NCBI GenBank assembly: GCA_003343805.1
Contig: QAKM01000034.1
Location: 1 to 13,539 of the forward strand
Length of the DNA: 13,539 nucleotides
Origin: Bacillota bacterium
GTDB lineage: Bacteria; Bacillota; Clostridia; Christensenellales; Borkfalkiaceae
Direction: 5' to 3'
Made by a program: the position numbers and the translations under genes. Shown piece after piece: positions 1 through 7,746 of this stretch. A model generated the notes under the pieces. The model was given only the letters and a program-made list of their open reading frames with translations. It was not told where the DNA came from and searched no databases. The first letter of the stretch is position 1. Each line of letters opens with the position of its first letter.

Positions 1-2
1 TT

Positions 3-1064
3 GACGATCTTGACGAATTGGAAGAGCTCGGGGGGGACCGCCTCATCTCGAGTACCAAGGGCGAATACGACCTCGAAGAGAACGTCCTCCGTCCCAAGAC
101 GATGGAGGATTACGTCGGACAGGACAAGGTGAAGGAGAACCTCTCCGTGTATATGTCGGCCGCAAAGGCGCGCGGGGAGGCGCTCGATCACGTCCTCTTA
201 TACGGCCCGCCCGGGCTGGGCAAGACGACGCTCGCGCACATCATCGCGAATACGATGGGGGCGCAGATCCGCGTGACGTCGGGGCCCGCCATCGAGCGCT
301 CGGGCGATCTTGCCGCCATCCTCACCAACCTCGGCGACGGCGACGTGCTGTTCATCGACGAGATCCACCGCCTCAACCATACGGTGGAGGAAATTTTATA
401 TTCCGCGATGGAGGACTACGCGCTCGACATCATCGTGGGCAAGGGACCCTCGGCGCGCAGCATCCGCTTCCCCATCAAGCGCTTCACGCTCGTGGGCGCG
501 ACGACGCGGGCGGGCCTGCTCTCCGCGCCCCTGCGCGACCGCTTCGGCATTCTGTGCCGCCTCGATATGTATCTTCCTTCCGAACTGCAGCGCATCGTGG
601 CGCGCTCTGCAAAGACGCTGGGCATCGCCATCGAGGAGAGCGGGAGCTACGAGATCGCCCGCCGTTCCCGCGGCACGCCGCGCATCGCCAACCGCCTTTT
701 GAAGCGGGTGCGCGACTTTACGGCGGTCTCGGGCGGAGCTGCCGTCACGCGCGAATCGGCGCGGGCCGCCCTTGCCCGCATGGAGATCGACGAGCTCGGT
801 CTCGACGAGACGGACCGGGGTTATCTCCGGGCGCTCATCGAAAAGTTCCGCGGCGGTCCCGCGGGGCTGGAAACGCTTGCCGCCACCGTCAATGAGGACG
901 TCAACACCATCGAGGACGTCTACGAGCCCTATCTGCTGCAGCTCGGGTTCATCGCCCGCACGCCGCGCGGCCGCATCTGCCTCAAGGGCGGCTACGAGCA
1001 CATGGGCGTCACGCCTCCCGAGGGGGCAGAGGGGAAGCAGATGTCTATCTTCCCGAACGATTAG
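3..1064 (+). CDS. ruvB: Holliday junction branch migration DNA helicase RuvB (5' end cut by window edge)
   Basis: RuvB is the hexameric AAA+ motor that works with RuvA to drive Holliday junction branch migration in recombination and repair. Visible motifs are Walker [10 protein letters not shown] (nt 204-230), Walker B with FIDEIHR (nt 351-371), sensor 1 GATTRAG, the arginine-finger segment APLRDRFG (nt 525-548), the [15 protein letters not shown] sensor-2 helix, and the C-terminal winged-helix domain ending in [15 protein letters not shown] short tail of about 18 residues follows. The reading frame stays open to the left edge ([11 protein letters not shown]...), so the true start probably lies just outside. 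A TTG at nt 18 is possible but has no reason to be preferred. RuvA is expected upstream and cannot be seen. The family assignment is secure; only the start is unknown. Confidence 0.97.
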   Translation, partial: DDLDELEELGGDRLISSTKGEYDLEENVLRPKTMEDYVGQDKVKENLSVYMSAAKARGEALDHVLLYGPPGLGKTTLAHIIANTMGAQIRVTSGPAIERSGDLAAILTNLGDGDVLFIDEIHRLNHTVEEILYSAMEDYALDIIVGKGPSARSIRFPIKRFTLVGATTRAGLLSAPLRDRFGILCRLDMYLPSELQRIVARSAKTLGIAIEESGSYEIARRSRGTPRIANRLLKRVRDFTAVSGGAAVTRESARAALARMEIDELGLDETDRGYLRALIEKFRGGPAGLETLAATVNEDVNTIEDVYEPYLLQLGFIARTPRGRICLKGGYEHMGVTPPEGAEGKQMSIFPND

Positions 1065-1068
1065 TTCC

Positions 1069-1097
1069 CGCTTCGCAATGCTCTGTCGTGTTGCGGC
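1069..1097 (+). repeat. Degenerate 29-nt intergenic repeat, copy 1 (ruvB-queA spacer)
   Basis: This segment matches the reverse complement of 2181-2209 at 22 of 29 positions without gaps, counted by eye. The two spacers flanking queA are both exactly 69 nt long, and each carries one copy, in opposite orientation. It also contains GCTTCGCAA, which recurs in the hairpin loops after relA (13345-13353 and 13499-13507). It is probably a member of a dispersed intergenic repeat family. That family membership is inferred, not shown. Confidence 0.5.
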
Positions 1098-1133
1098 TGC
1101 GTTCGGCCATTTACAAGTTTCAGGTAAGCCATC

Positions 1134-2165
1134 ATGTCGGAAACATTGAAAACCAGCGATTTTTATTACGATCTTCCCGAGGAGCTCATCGCGCAGACGC
1201 CCGCAGAGCCGCGCGATTCCTCCCGTCTCCTCGTCTATCACCGCGAAAACAAGAGCATCGAGCACCGCATCTTCCGCGATATTACGGACTATCTGAAGGC
1301 GGGCGACGTGCTCGTTCTCAACCGCACGCGCGTGCTTCCCGCCCGCCTCTATGCCCGCACCGAGCACGGCGGCGCCGCCGAGGTGCTGCTTTTGAAGCGC
1401 CTCGACCTCAACGAGTGGGAGGTGCTCGTGCGCCCCGGCCGGAAGTGCCGCCCCGGGGCAAAGCTCACCGTCAACGACGAGCTCTCTCTCGAAGTGCTCT
1501 CCGTCACCGAGACGGGCGAGCGCATCGTCCGCTTCTCCTATGAGGGGACGTTCGAGGACGTCCTCTCCCGCGCGGGCACCACGCCCCTGCCGCCCTACAT
1601 CCACGAAAAGCTGAAGGATCCCGACCGCTATCAGACGGTGTACAGCAAGGAGACGGGCTCGGCGGCGGCGCCCACGGCGGGACTGCACTTCACGCCCGAG
1701 CTTCTCGAGCGCATCCGCGCGATGGGCGTGGAGATCGTCGAAGTGCTGCTCCATGTGGGGCTCGGCACCTTCCGCCCCGTCAAGGAGGAGAACGTGCTCG
1801 ACCACAAGATGCACTCCGAGCACTATGAAGTGAGCGAGGAGGCGGCGGAGAAGATCAATGCCGCCAAGCGCGAGAGGCGGCGCGTCATCGCCGTGGGCAC
1901 GACCTCCGTGCGCACGCTGGAGACGGTCGCGGACGAGAAGGGGATGCTGCACGCCTGCACGGGCGATACGAGCATCTTCTTGTACCCGCCCTATAAGATG
2001 AAGTGCGTCGACGCCCTCATCACCAACTTCCACCTGCCCGAGAGCACCCTCATCATGCTCGTCTCCTGTCTCTGCTCCCGCGAGGAGATCTTAGAGGTTT
2101 ACAAGACCGCGGTGGAGGAAAAATACCGCTTCTTCTCCTTCGGCGACGCAATGATGATCGTGTGA
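1134..2165 (+). CDS. queA: S-adenosylmethionine:tRNA ribosyltransferase-isomerase QueA
   Basis: QueA transfers and isomerises the ribosyl moiety of SAM onto preQ1 already placed at position 34 of GUN-anticodon tRNAs, giving epoxyqueuosine. It acts directly after Tgt, the next gene. The 343-residue length is normal. Family signatures seen are the N-terminal [23 protein letters not shown], split here as [12 protein letters not shown] and [10 protein letters not shown], then [65 protein letters not shown] and [15 protein letters not shown]. The start at ATG 1134 gives the expected N-terminus ([14 protein letters not shown]) and has a modest AGGT at 1122-1125 with 8-nt spacing. A 69-nt spacer separates it from tgt. 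No promoter is apparent in the spacer before queA, so it is probably co-transcribed with ruvB. Confidence 0.97.
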   Translation: MSETLKTSDFYYDLPEELIAQTPAEPRDSSRLLVYHRENKSIEHRIFRDITDYLKAGDVLVLNRTRVLPARLYARTEHGGAAEVLLLKRLDLNEWEVLVRPGRKCRPGAKLTVNDELSLEVLSVTETGERIVRFSYEGTFEDVLSRAGTTPLPPYIHEKLKDPDRYQTVYSKETGSAAAPTAGLHFTPELLERIRAMGVEIVEVLLHVGLGTFRPVKEENVLDHKMHSEHYEVSEEAAEKINAAKRERRRVIAVGTTSVRTLETVADEKGMLHACTGDTSIFLYPPYKMKCVDALITNFHLPESTLIMLVSCLCSREEILEVYKTAVEEKYRFFSFGDAMMIV

Positions 2166-3368
<1,203 letters not shown>

Positions 3369-3432
3369 CGCCTTTTCGGGCGGTTTCGCGTTGTTTCGCG
3401 CCGATCTTCGCATGAAAAATGAGTGAAAAGGC

Positions 3433-3444
3433 AAAAGCGCTTTT
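3433..3444. promoter_or_regulatory. 12-bp perfect palindrome upstream of the yajC promoter
   Basis: AAAAGCGCTTTT is a perfect 12-bp palindrome ending 7 nt before the -35 hexamer of the yajC promoter. The wider segment 3430-3456 can also fold: GGCAA pairs with TTGCC and GCG with CGC around a 9-nt loop, with a 2-nt bulge, placing the -35 in the right arm. It could be a repressor or activator site, or only an AT-rich upstream element. No regulator can be named. Confidence 0.3.
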
Positions 3445-3451
3445 AAAACGC

Positions 3452-3480
3452 TTGCCAAAATTCCCCAAAACGGGTAAAAT
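3452..3480 (+). promoter_or_regulatory. Sigma-A-type promoter for yajC
   Basis: TTGCCA (3452-3457) and TAAAAT (3475-3480) are separated by exactly 17 nt. The predicted transcription start is near 3487, leaving a leader of about 33 nt before the yajC ATG. It starts a new transcription unit after the 151-nt spacer that follows tgt, the largest gap in the left half of the window. Confidence 0.7.
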
Positions 3481-3519
3481 CGAAAGGAAAATTTTAATTT
3501 GGAAGGAGTGTAACGGCTT

Positions 3520-4017
3520 ATGTTTTGGAGCCTTTTGGAATCGACAGGGAACACGACCACCGAGCAGCCCGCAAACAGCTGGATGATGTACATCGTCCTC
3601 GGCGTGGTCATCGTCATCTTCATCGTCTGGATGGTCTTTTCGGGCAGGAAGAACAAGCAGCGTCAGAAGGAGTACACCGAGCAGCTCGAAGCCATCCGTC
3701 CCGGCCACAAGGTAAAGACGGCGGGCGGCATCTGCGGCATCGTCGTTGAGGTGTGCGACGACAACACCGTCATCCTGGAGACGGGCAGCGAGACGGCGGG
3801 CAAGTCCTACATCAAGATGGACAAGGAGCTCATCGCGCAGACGGACGCCAAGGGCCCCACGCAGATCGCGCGCGAGGAGGCCGAGGCCAGGAGAAAGGCA
3901 GAGGAAGCCGAGAAGAAGGCGAAGAAGTCGGGCGAAGTCCCCGCACCCGCTCCCGCACACGAGGAGCCTGCTGCCGAGGAAAAGAGCGAGCCCGCCGAGG
4001 AAGAGGAAGAAAAGTAA
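3520..4017 (+). CDS. yajC: Preprotein translocase subunit YajC
   Basis: YajC is a small single-span membrane protein that associates with SecDF and YidC at the Sec translocon. Residues 1-20 are a short polar N-terminus, residues about 21-41 (WMMYIVLGVVIVIFIVWMVF) form the single transmembrane helix, and then comes the cytosolic family core with RKNKQRQKEY, LEAIRPGHKVKTAGGICGIV and the TVILETGS/SYIKMDKELIAQ strand region. After about residue 110 there is a low-complexity tail, first a Lys/Glu/Ala-rich likely coiled coil, then Pro/Ala/Glu-rich, ending in EEEEEK. At 165 residues the protein is clearly longer than a typical YajC (roughly 85-115). The start is supported by GGAAGGAG at 3501-3508. 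Its own promoter lies immediately upstream and an intrinsic terminator follows. Confidence 0.94.
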   Translation: MFWSLLESTGNTTTEQPANSWMMYIVLGVVIVIFIVWMVFSGRKNKQRQKEYTEQLEAIRPGHKVKTAGGICGIVVEVCDDNTVILETGSETAGKSYIKMDKELIAQTDAKGPTQIAREEAEARRKAEEAEKKAKKSGEVPAPAPAHEEPAAEEKSEPAEEEEEK

Positions 4018-4032
4018 ATTCATAAGAAGAGC

Positions 4033-4074
4033 AGCCTCCGCATACCTTAGAAAAAAGGGTGCGGAGGCTTTTTT
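4033..4074 (+). terminator. Intrinsic terminator after yajC
   Basis: AGCCTCCGCA (4033-4042) pairs perfectly with TGCGGAGGCT (4060-4069) in a 10-bp GC-rich stem with a 17-nt A-rich loop, followed by T's through 4074. It lies between yajC and the next membrane protein gene. No promoter is visible between it and that gene, so downstream expression should depend on readthrough. Confidence 0.85.
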
Positions 4075-4099
4075 GCGCCCTTCGGTGCGGAGGTGCGGG

Positions 4100-4477
4100 A
4101 TGAGCGAACATTTCTGGGGAAGGGCTGTGCGGGAGGTCGCGCTCGCCGCGGCGGCGGCGACGGTGTTCTGTCTGCTGTCCGAGGCGCTGTTTGCCGTCTT
4201 TGTGCGGGCGTATGCCCTCTCGTCGGAGGCCGTCCTTCTCTTCAATCTGCTGTGCAAGACGGCGGCGGCATTTGCCTTTTCCCTCCTCTTCGTGCGGCGG
4301 GAGCGCGCCTTCTTCAAGGGGACGGCGGCGGGGCTCTTGTTCCTGCTTGTGACGACGCTCCTCTTCGGGCTCATCGGCGGCTTCCGCTTTACGCCGCTCT
4401 TTCTTGCGGATGTCCTCCTGTGCGCGCTTGCGGGCGGGTTCGGGGCGGCTGCGGGCAGGAAAATGCGGAAAGAATAA
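4100..4477 (+). CDS. Small four-helix membrane protein, TIGR04086-like
   Basis: This 125-residue protein is strongly hydrophobic, with four likely transmembrane helices at about residues 9-34, 41-63, 71-93 and 98-118. Short basic loops (RRERAFFKG) and a basic C-terminus (GRKMRKE) separate or follow them. Size, topology and position between yajC and scfA match the TIGR04086 family of Clostridia, whose function is unknown; that assignment rests on context and architecture, not on a search. The ATG at 4100 is chosen because GGAGG (4089-4093) lies 6 nt upstream and the product begins with a normal N-terminus. The frame stays open further upstream, but only across yajC sequence. It overlaps no neighbour and depends on readthrough of the yajC terminator. 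A role at the membrane near Sec or in SCIFF handling is speculation. Confidence 0.8.
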   Translation: MSEHFWGRAVREVALAAAAATVFCLLSEALFAVFVRAYALSSEAVLLFNLLCKTAAAFAFSLLFVRRERAFFKGTAAGLLFLLVTTLLFGLIGGFRFTPLFLADVLLCALAGGFGAAAGRKMRKE

Positions 4478-4485
4478 AAAATCGG

Positions 4486-4514
4486 TTGCAAAATTTCCCG
4501 CCATCGGCTATAAT
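4486..4514 (+). promoter_or_regulatory. Sigma-A-type promoter for scfA
   Basis: TTGCAA (4486-4491) and a consensus TATAAT (4509-4514) are separated by exactly 17 nt. The predicted start is near 4521, so the scfA leader is only about 20 nt. ATCGG occurs just before the -35 (4481-4485) and again just before the -10 (4503-4507), 22 bp apart; this is probably chance. The perfect -10 suggests strong transcription of the peptide gene independent of yajC. Confidence 0.8.
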
Positions 4515-4541
4515 AAAGAAAAAATTCCCGGAGATGAGATT

Positions 4542-4694
4542 ATGATCAAGACCATCGCAAGACCTCAGGAAAGAAAGGTGACGGGCTGCGGCGAGTGCAG
4601 AAGCACCTGCCAGTCCGCCTGCAAGACGAGCTGCACGGTGGGCAACCAGTCGTGCGAGCGCGTGACGAGAGAGAACAAGATCGAAAAGAGATAA
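4542..4694 (+). CDS. scfA: Six-cysteine ranthipeptide precursor SCIFF
   Basis: This 50-residue peptide has six cysteines at positions 16, 19, 23, 27, 31 and 38 (C-x2-C-x3-C-x3-C-x3-C-x6-C), with the highly conserved core CKTSCTVGNQSC. SCIFF peptides occur across Clostridia as a single chromosomal gene next to a radical SAM maturase. The family is now classed among the ranthipeptides, with a thioether between a Cys sulfur and a non-alpha carbon of the acceptor. By alignment with the characterised Clostridium thermocellum peptide (Cys32 to Thr37), the crosslink here should be Cys27 to Thr32; this is inference. The N-terminal 15 residues (MIKTIARPQERKVTG) are the likely leader. The tail after the last Cys is 12 residues and highly charged (ERVTRENKIEKR). 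GGAG at 4530-4533 precedes ATG 4542 by 8 nt. It has its own promoter and a downstream terminator-like hairpin. Confidence 0.96.
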   Translation: MIKTIARPQERKVTGCGECRSTCQSACKTSCTVGNQSCERVTRENKIEKR

Positions 4695-4727
4695 TCGTTC
4701 GGTCTGTTTTCAAAGAGCAGTAAACGG

Positions 4728-4756
4728 GGAGCAGCGGCAGCGTTGCTCCTTTGTTT
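4728..4756 (+). terminator. Terminator-like hairpin between scfA and scfB
   Basis: GGAGCAGCG (4728-4736) pairs with CGTTGCTCC (4741-4749) in a 9-bp stem with one G-U pair and a GCAG loop, followed by TTTGTTT (4750-4756). The T-tract is interrupted by a G, which suggests partial rather than complete termination. It lies 33 nt after the scfA stop and 69 nt before scfB, where it would produce abundant short scfA mRNA with limited readthrough to the maturase. Confidence 0.7.
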
Positions 4757-4825
4757 CCATGTCAAAAACAGGGCGCGGCGGCGGGGCATATCCGCTCTTT
4801 CGTCCGCCCATTCCGATAAACCATC

Positions 4826-6133
4826 ATGATCCACATTTTTTCCTATCACGACCATTATTATATCTACGACGTCGGCAGCGGGTCGCTGCATGAGTGCGAC
4901 GAAAAGACGGCGCGCGTTTTAGACGGCGATACGACGGACGTTTCGGACGAGGAACTGAAAGCCATCCTCGAAGATGCGGAGGCGCTCAAGGAGCAGGGCC
5001 TTTTATATAAGGAAGAGGTCAAGGCGTACCCCATGAAGAGCCACGAGGTGAAGGCACTGTGCCTGCACGTCTCGCACGACTGCAACCTGCGCTGCAAGTA
5101 CTGCTTCGCGGACGAGGGTGCGTACCACTCCAAGCGCGAGGTGATGAGCCGCGAGACGGCCTTTGCCGCCATCGACTTTCTGCTCAAAGAGAGCGGGCAA
5201 AGGAAGGTGCTTGAAGTGGATTTCTTCGGCGGCGAGCCCCTCATGAACCTCGGCGTCGTCAAGGATACCGTGTATTACGCCAAGGAGCAGGCCGCAAAGC
5301 TGGGCAAGCGCTTCCTCTTCACGACGACGACCAACGGCCTTCTTCTCGACGACGAGACCATCCGATTTTTCAACGAGGAGATGGAGAACGTCGTCCTCTC
5401 GCTGGACGGCCGCCCCGAAGTGCATGACGCCGTCCGAAAGACGGTGAACGGCAAGGGGAGCTTCGATCTCGTCATCGAAAAGATCAAAACGTTCGTGCGC
5501 TCCCGCGGGGACAAGCACTACTATGTGCGCGGCACCTTCACCGCGAAAAACCTCGACTTTTCTAAGGACGTCCTCTTCCTCGCCGATCAGGGGTTCGACT
5601 CCATCTCGATGGAGCCCGTCGTCACCGACATTCCCGAACTGCAGATCAAAGAGGAGCACCTTCCCCGCATCGAGAAGGAGTACGAAAACCTCTGCGAGGC
5701 GTACCTCGAACGCGAGGAGAAAGGGGAGGGCTTCAACTTCTTCCACTTCAACATCGACCTCGAGGGCGGCCCCTGCCTTCAGAAGCGCGTTTCCGCCTGC
5801 GGCGCGGGCAACGAGTACTTCTCCGTCGTCCCGAACGGCGACATCTATCCCTGCCACCAATTTGCGGGGGACAGTAAGTGGAAGATGGGCAACGTCTTTG
5901 AGGGCACGCTCGACGAGAACATCCGCTCCAAGTTTGCGGGAAGCTGCCTCTTCACGCGCAAAAAGTGCGAAAACTGCTTTGCAAAGTTCATCTGCTCGGG
6001 CGGGTGCAGCGCCAATAACTACCACTACAACGGCGATATCGAGGAGCCGTACGCCATGACGTGCGCCATGATGAAGAAGCGCATCGAGTGCGCGATGCAC
6101 ATTCTGGCGGCGCGGAAATGTCGCGAAAAATAA
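4826..6133 (+). CDS. scfB: Thioether cross-link-forming SCIFF peptide maturase (radical SAM/SPASM)
   Basis: This 435-residue radical SAM enzyme installs the thioether crosslink in SCIFF. Residues 1 to about 75 form the N-terminal region, which in the characterised homologue CteB is a RiPP recognition element. The radical SAM cluster ligands are C86, C90 and C93 (CNLRCKYCF), followed by FFGGEPLMN. The C-terminal SPASM domain shows the complete seven-Cys pattern: C325-x12-G-x4-C343, then C381-x2-C384-x5-C390-x3-C394 and C413, fitting two auxiliary iron-sulfur clusters. An extra C317 lies just before it. ATG 4826 is the first possible start, because an in-frame TAA sits at 4817-4819; the N-terminus MIHIFSYHDHYYIYD is typical. 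There is no Shine-Dalgarno sequence, so translation is probably weak. No promoter is visible between the hairpin after scfA and this start. Confidence 0.97.
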   Translation: MIHIFSYHDHYYIYDVGSGSLHECDEKTARVLDGDTTDVSDEELKAILEDAEALKEQGLLYKEEVKAYPMKSHEVKALCLHVSHDCNLRCKYCFADEGAYHSKREVMSRETAFAAIDFLLKESGQRKVLEVDFFGGEPLMNLGVVKDTVYYAKEQAAKLGKRFLFTTTTNGLLLDDETIRFFNEEMENVVLSLDGRPEVHDAVRKTVNGKGSFDLVIEKIKTFVRSRGDKHYYVRGTFTAKNLDFSKDVLFLADQGFDSISMEPVVTDIPELQIKEEHLPRIEKEYENLCEAYLEREEKGEGFNFFHFNIDLEGGPCLQKRVSACGAGNEYFSVVPNGDIYPCHQFAGDSKWKMGNVFEGTLDENIRSKFAGSCLFTRKKCENCFAKFICSGGCSANNYHYNGDIEEPYAMTCAMMKKRIECAMHILAARKCREK

Positions 6134-6156
6134 CAAAAATACGAAAAAGCGGCGCG

Positions 6157-6175
6157 TTTCGGCTTGACGCCGAAA
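6157..6175. promoter_or_regulatory. Perfect dyad centred on the secDF -35 element
   Basis: TTTCGGC (6157-6163) and GCCGAAA (6169-6175) are perfect inverted repeats separated by TTGAC, which is the first five bases of the -35 hexamer. The symmetry extends to 10 positions per arm with one mismatch (GCgTTTCGGC / GCCGAAAgGC). It could be an operator occluding the -35, or the remains of a terminator stem for scfB. No T-tract follows, which argues against a terminator. Confidence 0.45.
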
Positions 6176-6192
6176 GGCAAAACTTATATAAT
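6164..6192 (+). promoter_or_regulatory. Sigma-A-type promoter for secD-secF
   Basis: TTGACG (6164-6169) and consensus TATAAT (6187-6192) are separated by exactly 17 nt. The predicted start is near 6199, giving a leader of about 54 nt that contains a hairpin and a strong ribosome binding site. This is the best-matching promoter in the window. Confidence 0.85.
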
Positions 6193-6207
6193 GAACAAGA
6201 CGGGGTT

Positions 6208-6225
6208 TTTCCGCACTTGCGGAAA
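6208..6225 (+). promoter_or_regulatory. 5' leader hairpin upstream of secD
   Basis: TTTCCGC (6208-6214) and GCGGAAA (6219-6225) form a 7-bp stem with a tetraloop (ACTT) in the predicted secD leader. The AGGAGG ribosome binding site at 6242-6247 lies 16 nt downstream, outside the stem. It is probably a stabilising 5' stem-loop. It has no U-tract and is too small to be a metabolite riboswitch. Confidence 0.5.
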
Positions 6226-6252
6226 GGCCTTCACACATGACAGGAGGCAACA

Positions 6253-7746
6253 ATGGGCAAGGTAAAATCGGCGATCGTGCTGACTCTGATCACCATCGTG
6301 ATCGCCGTTTTATGCGTGGTATGCTTCGTGCCCTTTCCTTGCGACGGCAACGGATTAAATTATTTTAATTCTATTCTGGGCATTGCGGAGAAGGACGCCG
6401 ATCTCGGCGGATACCTCATCGGGGAGACGGAGTACGTCGGCGGCGGTTACAGCGCCGTCTATTATCCCGAGGGGGTCATCTCCGGGAGAGATTACGAGAA
6501 CAACCTCGCGGCTTCTTCCGAAGAGGAGAAGGACGACTACGCGGCGGACTATACCCCCTATGCGGGCGGCGCCATCTATCTCGAAAAGGAGACGGTGCTC
6601 GACGGCACCGAGGTGAGCGAGAGCTTCAAGGAAGATTTCGCGCGCGCCGTTTCCGTCATCGAAGAGCGCTTTGAGCGCCTGCACGTCGCAGGTGCGAGCG
6701 TCCGCATCACGGACGACTACACGGTGAGCGTTTCCCTCCCCGCATCCTACGAGATGGCGGGCGCGGCGTTCGAGTACCTCGGGCGCATGGGCGAGTTCAC
6801 GGTGAGCTTCGGTTCGGATGAGGCGAGCGCGGAGGTCATCATCCCCGCACAGCGCGGTACCGAACACCCCGCAAGCTACTATATCAAGAACGTCTCGAGC
6901 CGCACGGCGAGCGGCGTTTCCTACGTCATCTTCGATATGACGGAGGAGGGGCAGGAGGCCATCGCCGAGGCAACGGAAGGCGCTTCGGGTTCCTATCTCT
7001 ACTTTGCGATCGGCGGTGAGACGCTCATCACCCTCACCGTTGCCGAGCAGATCGATCAGAGCTCGCTGTATATTAGCGGTTCCTATACCCAAGATTCCGC
7101 CGATCTCGTGGCGACCATCGTCGATACGGCGATCGAGAGCGGAACGGAGAACGATCTTTCCCTCTCCGTGGGCGAGATGCACCGCGAGAACGCTTCCTTC
7201 GGCAACGATGCCCTGGTGATGCTGTACATCGCGCTCGGCGTGCTGCTTGCAGCTTCCGCCGTGTTCTTCTTCGTGCGCTACGGCCGTCTCGGGTTCGCGC
7301 ACCTCTACACGATGCTCACCTATCTCATCGCCATGACGCTGTGCCTGTGGGCGATCGACTTTTTGACGATCGGTGTCGGTACGGTGCTCGCGGTCCTTGC
7401 GGGTGCGGTCGTCCTGAGCATCTCCGATGCGATGGCTTATGAGTATGCGCGCAGGGAGTTTGCCACGGGCAAGACGATGACCTTTGCCGTCAAGTCGGGC
7501 TATAAGAAGTGCTTCTGGCACATCTTCGATGCTCACATCGTGCTGGCGGCGCTCGGGTTCATCACCTACTTCATCGCCCTCACCGAGCTTGCGGCGTTTG
7601 CATTCACGCTCGGCATCGCCATGTTCTTCTCCGGGCTCTGCACGCTGGCGGTCGACCGTTTCTGCTGGTACATCATGATGCCCTTTGCAAAGGACAAGGC
7701 CAAGTTCTGCCGCTTCAAGAGAGAGGAGGTAGAAGAAGATGACTAA
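6253..7746 (+). CDS. secD: Divergent protein translocase subunit SecD
   Basis: SecD is the larger subunit of the proton-driven SecDF accessory complex that pulls preproteins after SecA/SecYEG export. The 497-residue protein has TM1 (about residues 7-27), a large extracytoplasmic region (about 30-315) with the P1-like segments IEERFERLHVAGASVRI and YLGRMGEFTVSF, and five C-terminal helices. Several signatures are degenerate. The usual GLDLRGG near the N-terminus is reduced to a GGG at 63-65 (YVGGGYSAVYYPEG). The TM4 motif usually read as VDANVLIFERIREE is SDAMAYEYARREFA, keeping the Asp (D392) but with Met for Asn. The following DAN is D426-A-H428. AGGAGG (6242-6247) is 5 nt before the ATG. 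It overlaps secF by 8 nt. Identity is supported by order, topology and the partner gene. It is more diverged than its neighbours. Confidence 0.9.
   Translation: MGKVKSAIVLTLITIVIAVLCVVCFVPFPCDGNGLNYFNSILGIAEKDADLGGYLIGETEYVGGGYSAVYYPEGVISGRDYENNLAASSEEEKDDYAADYTPYAGGAIYLEKETVLDGTEVSESFKEDFARAVSVIEERFERLHVAGASVRITDDYTVSVSLPASYEMAGAAFEYLGRMGEFTVSFGSDEASAEVIIPAQRGTEHPASYYIKNVSSRTASGVSYVIFDMTEEGQEAIAEATEGASGSYLYFAIGGETLITLTVAEQIDQSSLYISGSYTQDSADLVATIVDTAIESGTENDLSLSVGEMHRENASFGNDALVMLYIALGVLLAASAVFFFVRYGRLGFAHLYTMLTYLIAMTLCLWAIDFLTIGVGTVLAVLAGAVVLSISDAMAYEYARREFATGKTMTFAVKSGYKKCFWHIFDAHIVLAALGFITYFIALTELAAFAFTLGIAMFFSGLCTLAVDRFCWYIMMPFAKDKAKFCRFKREEVEEDD

Noticed and set aside
6193..6252. Riboswitch in the secD leader
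   Set aside because: The predicted leader is about 54 nt with one 7-bp stem-loop. It is too small, and it lacks any recognised aptamer core or alternative terminator.
6237..6330. Upstream ATG at 6237 as an alternative secD start or a regulatory small frame
   Set aside because: It is in a different frame from secD and has no ribosome binding site of its own. The AGGAGG lies between it and the secD ATG.
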